Shown here: positions 17,254 through 19,612 of the stretch, in pieces
Position numbering within the stretch: position 1 is the first letter of the stretch
How the letters are laid out: each line of letters begins with the position of its first letter
Assembly (NCBI GenBank): GCA_963546185.1
Contig: CAUULU010000015.1
Coordinates: forward strand, 1-19,612
DNA: 19,612 nucleotides
Reading direction: 5' to 3'
Source of the DNA: JABCPO02 sp963546185
GTDB lineage: Bacteria > Bacillota > Clostridia > TANB77 > CAG-508
Translations under genes and position numbers: made by a program
The notes under the pieces: model-generated
What the model was told of the DNA's origin: nothing
What the model saw: the letters and a program-made list of their open reading frames with translations, nothing else
Database searches by the model: none

Positions 17254-18186
17254 TTAAAAACTTATATTAAAAAGCTTATTATCAAGCTCTTTAATGATAA
17301 GGTTTGCAATTTCTTTAGTGTCTGAATGATTTTCACATCCAGCTACTAATATCCCTATACTATTAACAGGGGTTATCTGATACAAGAGAAGTAAGTTTTT
17401 CCATTCTAATAAGGAACCTGTTTTTATTCCTTTAATTTTTGGATGATAGAATTGTTTCTTATCTCTTCTGATGAATGCGTTGGTAGAGTTATATACTTTG
17501 CCATTAATTGTAGAAGTTTTAGATTGACTAACAATATCTAAGATTTTGGAATTATTAGTAATCAGAAATTTAAGTAAAATTCCTATATCAATTACTTTTA
17601 TTAATTTTCTATCTATTCCGGTTGGGTCCAGAATAGGTAAATTAATTTTTATACTTGAATTATAATATTCTTTGATTTTATTACTAATAAAATTAATCAT
17701 ATTATTCCAGTCATCTTTACTTTTTATAGAATCATCATTTATATTTTTATTATTTAAAAGATTATATACAACTCTCGAAAGAGTGTATATAGAATCGGCA
17801 GAAGAAGGTATAAGAGCAAGTTCCAGAAGTTTTCTTATATTAAAAATTTCCCCTTTTTTAAGTCCTACTCTAAACAAGTATTTATTTAAATACTGTTTAT
17901 TTATCTCATTTGCTACTTCTATTCTTTCTTCTAATAAATTATTACTATCTAATATAGATAGTAAGTAATTTGTTGAAAATAGTTTAAAAATACTTGCAGG
18001 AATTATTGATTCTGAATTACCATAAATGGTTTTATAAAAAAAGTCATTTTCTAAATTTTCATCAAAGTTATACATGGTGATATTTAAATTAGTTGTTTTG
18101 TCATACCGGTTAAATACTGTATAAAATTTTGATTCCATTCCCGCTATAATTTCAGGAACAGTAGTATTTTTGAATATTGGATTCAT
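17254..18186 (-). CDS. Serine hydrolase of the penicillin-binding / D-Ala-D-Ala carboxypeptidase superfamily, without signal peptide
   Basis: The product is 310 residues. The three active-site motifs of the family are recognisable: SxxK as SIFK near 85-88, an SxN-like SADS near 130-133 in which aspartate replaces asparagine, and KTG in GIKTGSL near 270-276. LDPTGIDR also resembles the carboxypeptidase (peptidase S11) pattern more than a class A beta-lactamase. Such enzymes normally act outside the membrane on peptidoglycan, yet no signal peptide or membrane helix is visible, so its location is unclear. AAAGGAG lies 11 bases before the ATG. It is the only full-length minus-strand gene in the window. 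It contains the only in-frame CGG not followed by A (18108-18106, in FNRYDK), and the frame continues through it, so that codon is read as a normal triplet. Recent transfer is possible. Confidence 0.75.
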   Translation of the reverse strand: MNPIFKNTTVPEIIAGMESKFYTVFNRYDKTTNLNITMYNFDENLENDFFYKTIYGNSESIIPASIFKLFSTNYLLSILDSNNLLEERIEVANEINKQYLNKYLFRVGLKKGEIFNIRKLLELALIPSSADSIYTLSRVVYNLLNNKNINDDSIKSKDDWNNMINFISNKIKEYYNSSIKINLPILDPTGIDRKLIKVIDIGILLKFLITNNSKILDIVSQSKTSTINGKVYNSTNAFIRRDKKQFYHPKIKGIKTGSLLEWKNLLLLYQITPVNSIGILVAGCENHSDTKEIANLIIKELDNKLFNISF

Positions 18187-18228
18187 TTTATAATCATCTC
18201 CTTTACTATATATTTACTAATTTTAATC

Positions 18229-18252
18229 ATAATTCCATATTTAAGGAATTAT
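18229..18252. repeat. Perfect inverted repeat upstream of the serine hydrolase gene
   Basis: ATAATTCC at 18229-18236 and GGAATTAT at 18245-18252 form a perfect 8-base palindrome with an 8-base gap. It lies between the hydrolase start codon and its likely -10 box, where it could be a repressor operator or an mRNA hairpin. No regulator gene is adjacent. Confidence 0.45.
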
Positions 18253-18278
18253 TTATGTATTATTATTATGTCACCTAT

Positions 18279-18284
18279 AGTATA
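18279..18284 (-). promoter_or_regulatory. Extended -10 box for the serine hydrolase gene
   Basis: On the minus strand TATACT is preceded by TG plus one base (TGTTATACT), a good extended -10. The matching -35 region is only a T run, so it is weak. Confidence 0.5.
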
Positions 18285-18329
18285 ACATAATTTCTAATAT
18301 TAAAAAAGAGTATAATAATGTATTATTAA

Positions 18330-18358
18330 TTGAAAAAACATAACGTATAATATATTAT
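18330..18358 (+). promoter_or_regulatory. Sigma-A promoter of the rightmost operon
   Basis: TTGAAA at 18330-18335, 17 bases, then TATTAT at 18353-18358, the same two hexamers and spacing as the exoA promoter. TGGAG lies 6 bases before the ATG at 18389. Confidence 0.6.
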
Positions 18359-18388
18359 AATTATGTATATTTTAAGAATGGAGATAGT

Positions 18389-19060
18389 ATGAAAAAGTTT
18401 AAAATAACTGATATGGATGGTGTAAGTACATGTATATATGTTATTAAAGGATTAGAAGAAAAAGAAGGGAATGAATATCCTTTTTTGAACAAGATAGATG
18501 TTAAAGAAGAAAAAAAAGGTGAATATACTATAAAAAGTTTTGAACTTGATGATAATGAAAAAGAGATTATATTGTTATCAATATTAAAAGATAAAGTTGT
18601 TATTAATGCAGGGGAAGTTACAAATGATTCTTTGAATATCTGCACTAAACCTAGAGGTATAAGGTATAAGGAGATAGACTTTGATGATTTTGATAATATG
18701 TCACAAGTAGAAGAAAAAGTTTTTGTATATGAACCTACAGAAAAAAGAAAAATTTTTGTTATTGATTTAGAAACAGGGAAAGAAGTCGATAGTGAAATAA
18801 TTAAAAATGGTGAAAAAAATGTAAGAATATGTAGAATAAATGTTGGGAAAAAATATTTTGCATTTGAATATAGGATACAGGATAAAAGAACAATAGCATG
18901 TGGTATGTGCAAATTTGAAATGCTTAATGGTAAATTTAATATTGTAGTAGATGAAAAAGAAACAAATAGAATAAATTATGATTTACTAAAAGAAAATATT
19001 AGTAAGGGAATGTCAAAAAGCATTGAAAGTGTAGGAAAAAGTCAGAAGGAGATAGCATGA
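18389..19060 (+). CDS. Uncharacterised protein upstream of a coupling protein
   Basis: The product is 223 residues, soluble, lysine- and glutamate-rich, with alternating beta-type segments up to about residue 185 and a helical C-terminus. No signal peptide, membrane helix or known motif is seen, and I do not recognise the family. Its stop codon overlaps the start of the VirD4-like gene in an ATGA arrangement, so the two are translationally coupled. This makes a role in conjugation or relaxosome assembly plausible, by context only. Confidence 0.6.
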   Translation: MKKFKITDMDGVSTCIYVIKGLEEKEGNEYPFLNKIDVKEEKKGEYTIKSFELDDNEKEIILLSILKDKVVINAGEVTNDSLNICTKPRGIRYKEIDFDDFDNMSQVEEKVFVYEPTEKRKIFVIDLETGKEVDSEIIKNGEKNVRICRINVGKKYFAFEYRIQDKRTIACGMCKFEMLNGKFNIVVDEKETNRINYDLLKENISKGMSKSIESVGKSQKEIA

Positions 19061-19612
19061 AAACAATTGAGAAAATAATAAAACTATTAAAGAAAAATAT
19101 GATGTTATTAGTTATTATATGGTTTGTGCTAGCAATTGGTATAGTACCAACAATAGCTATGACACTTGCACAAGGTTCTAGACTTGCATCTGTAGAAATA
19201 GATTCTAGTTTACCATTTGTAGGTAATTTTATGTATTTCCTATCAAATCCATTTAAAACATTGGGATATGTTTTTAATCCAATATATTTTGGAAGATATA
19301 TAGAAACTTTAAAAACATATACTGCAATATATTTTCTACTTGCAATATTTTTAGCATTTAAGTATGAAGAAGCAAAGCCATATGATGGAAGTGAATATGG
19401 ATCAGCAAGATGGTCTAAAAATGGAGAACAATACAAAGTTTTAAGTAAGACATCAGGGATAATACTTGCTAAAAACAATTATCTACCAGTAGATAAACAA
19501 GGTAATACAAATGTTATGGTAATAGGGGGATCAGGGGCAGGTAAGTCAGCATCTTTCGTTATACCAAATGTTTTAGGACTTTTAGGTTCATATGTATTTA
19601 CAGATCCTAAAG
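19057..19612 (+). CDS. VirD4/TraG-type type IV coupling protein, N-terminal part (runs off the window)
   Basis: These hexameric ATPases bring the relaxase-DNA complex to a type IV secretion channel during conjugation. The 185 visible residues have two membrane helices (about 16-36 and 88-102), a linker with YGSARW near 114-119 typical of Firmicute coupling proteins, and a Walker A motif GGSGAGKS at 157-164 followed by FVIPN and a TDPK stretch. The gene continues beyond 19612, so Walker B and the all-alpha domain are not seen. The visible part contains no in-frame CGG. AAGGAG lies 6 bases before the ATG, and the start overlaps the preceding stop codon. It suggests that an integrative conjugative element begins near 18300. 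Confidence 0.9.
   Translation, partial: MKTIEKIIKLLKKNMMLLVIIWFVLAIGIVPTIAMTLAQGSRLASVEIDSSLPFVGNFMYFLSNPFKTLGYVFNPIYFGRYIETLKTYTAIYFLLAIFLAFKYEEAKPYDGSEYGSARWSKNGEQYKVLSKTSGIILAKNNYLPVDKQGNTNVMVIGGSGAGKSASFVIPNVLGLLGSYVFTDPK

Noticed and set aside
1..19612. CRISPR arrays, tRNA or rRNA genes, insertion sequences
   Set aside because: Intergenic gaps are all under about 210 bases and hold promoters, terminators and one short palindrome; no repeats with spacers, no cloverleaf and no transposase were seen.

Overview
The window is very AT-rich DNA, roughly a quarter G+C by eye. Nearly all arginines are AGA/AGG and nearly all glycines are GGA/GGT. Genes are packed tightly, mostly on the + strand. 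DUF4364, a SpoIIE-like membrane protein, WG repeats and the block acpS-tatD-mfd-(SpoU methyltransferase)-DUF4364-exoA-AI-2E-DUF368 point to an uncultured low-GC Firmicute, most likely a clostridium. This placement is inference; no rRNA or tRNA gene is present.

Layout. (1) 1-2955: two small membrane proteins, a NERD-domain protein with a topoisomerase-type zinc ribbon, and two uncharacterised charged proteins, closed by a terminator at about 2958-2996. (2) 3100-7485: a SpoIIE-like polytopic membrane protein with a coiled-coil tail, a membrane-anchored WG-repeat protein and a protein with one C-terminal membrane helix. (3) 7505-13185: acpS, tatD, mfd and a SpoU-family RNA methyltransferase, probably co-transcribed. 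(4) 13281-17107: DUF4364, then after a terminator and a promoter exoA, an AI-2E-family permease and a DUF368 lipid transporter, closed by a bidirectional terminator. (5) 17254-18186, minus strand: a penicillin-recognising serine hydrolase without a signal peptide. (6) 18389-19612: an unknown gene overlapping the start of a VirD4/TraG-type coupling protein, probably the edge of a conjugative element.

Main observation. Four otherwise intact genes are interrupted in frame seven times, always by the same four bases. At 3139, 10454, 11520, 11557, 11666, 13035 and 15997 the reading frame meets CGGA. Skipping one base, so that CGGA counts as one glycine, restores the expected protein in every case. 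Several of these glycines belong to strongly conserved motifs (GRVGR of Mfd, GNE of SpoU methyltransferases, FGPIG of AI-2E permeases). Every in-frame CGG I found in the + strand genes is one of these seven; none is read as arginine. Random mutation or sequencing error would not choose one tetranucleotide, one direction, one codon phase and one amino acid. I read this as either four-base decoding of CGGA as glycine, for example by a tRNA-Gly with an expanded UCCG anticodon, or efficient +1 frameshifting at an unassigned CGG codon. The frameshifted genes are therefore annotated as single functional CDSs. The one in-frame CGG followed by a base other than A lies in the minus-strand hydrolase (CGGT) and is read there as a normal triplet.
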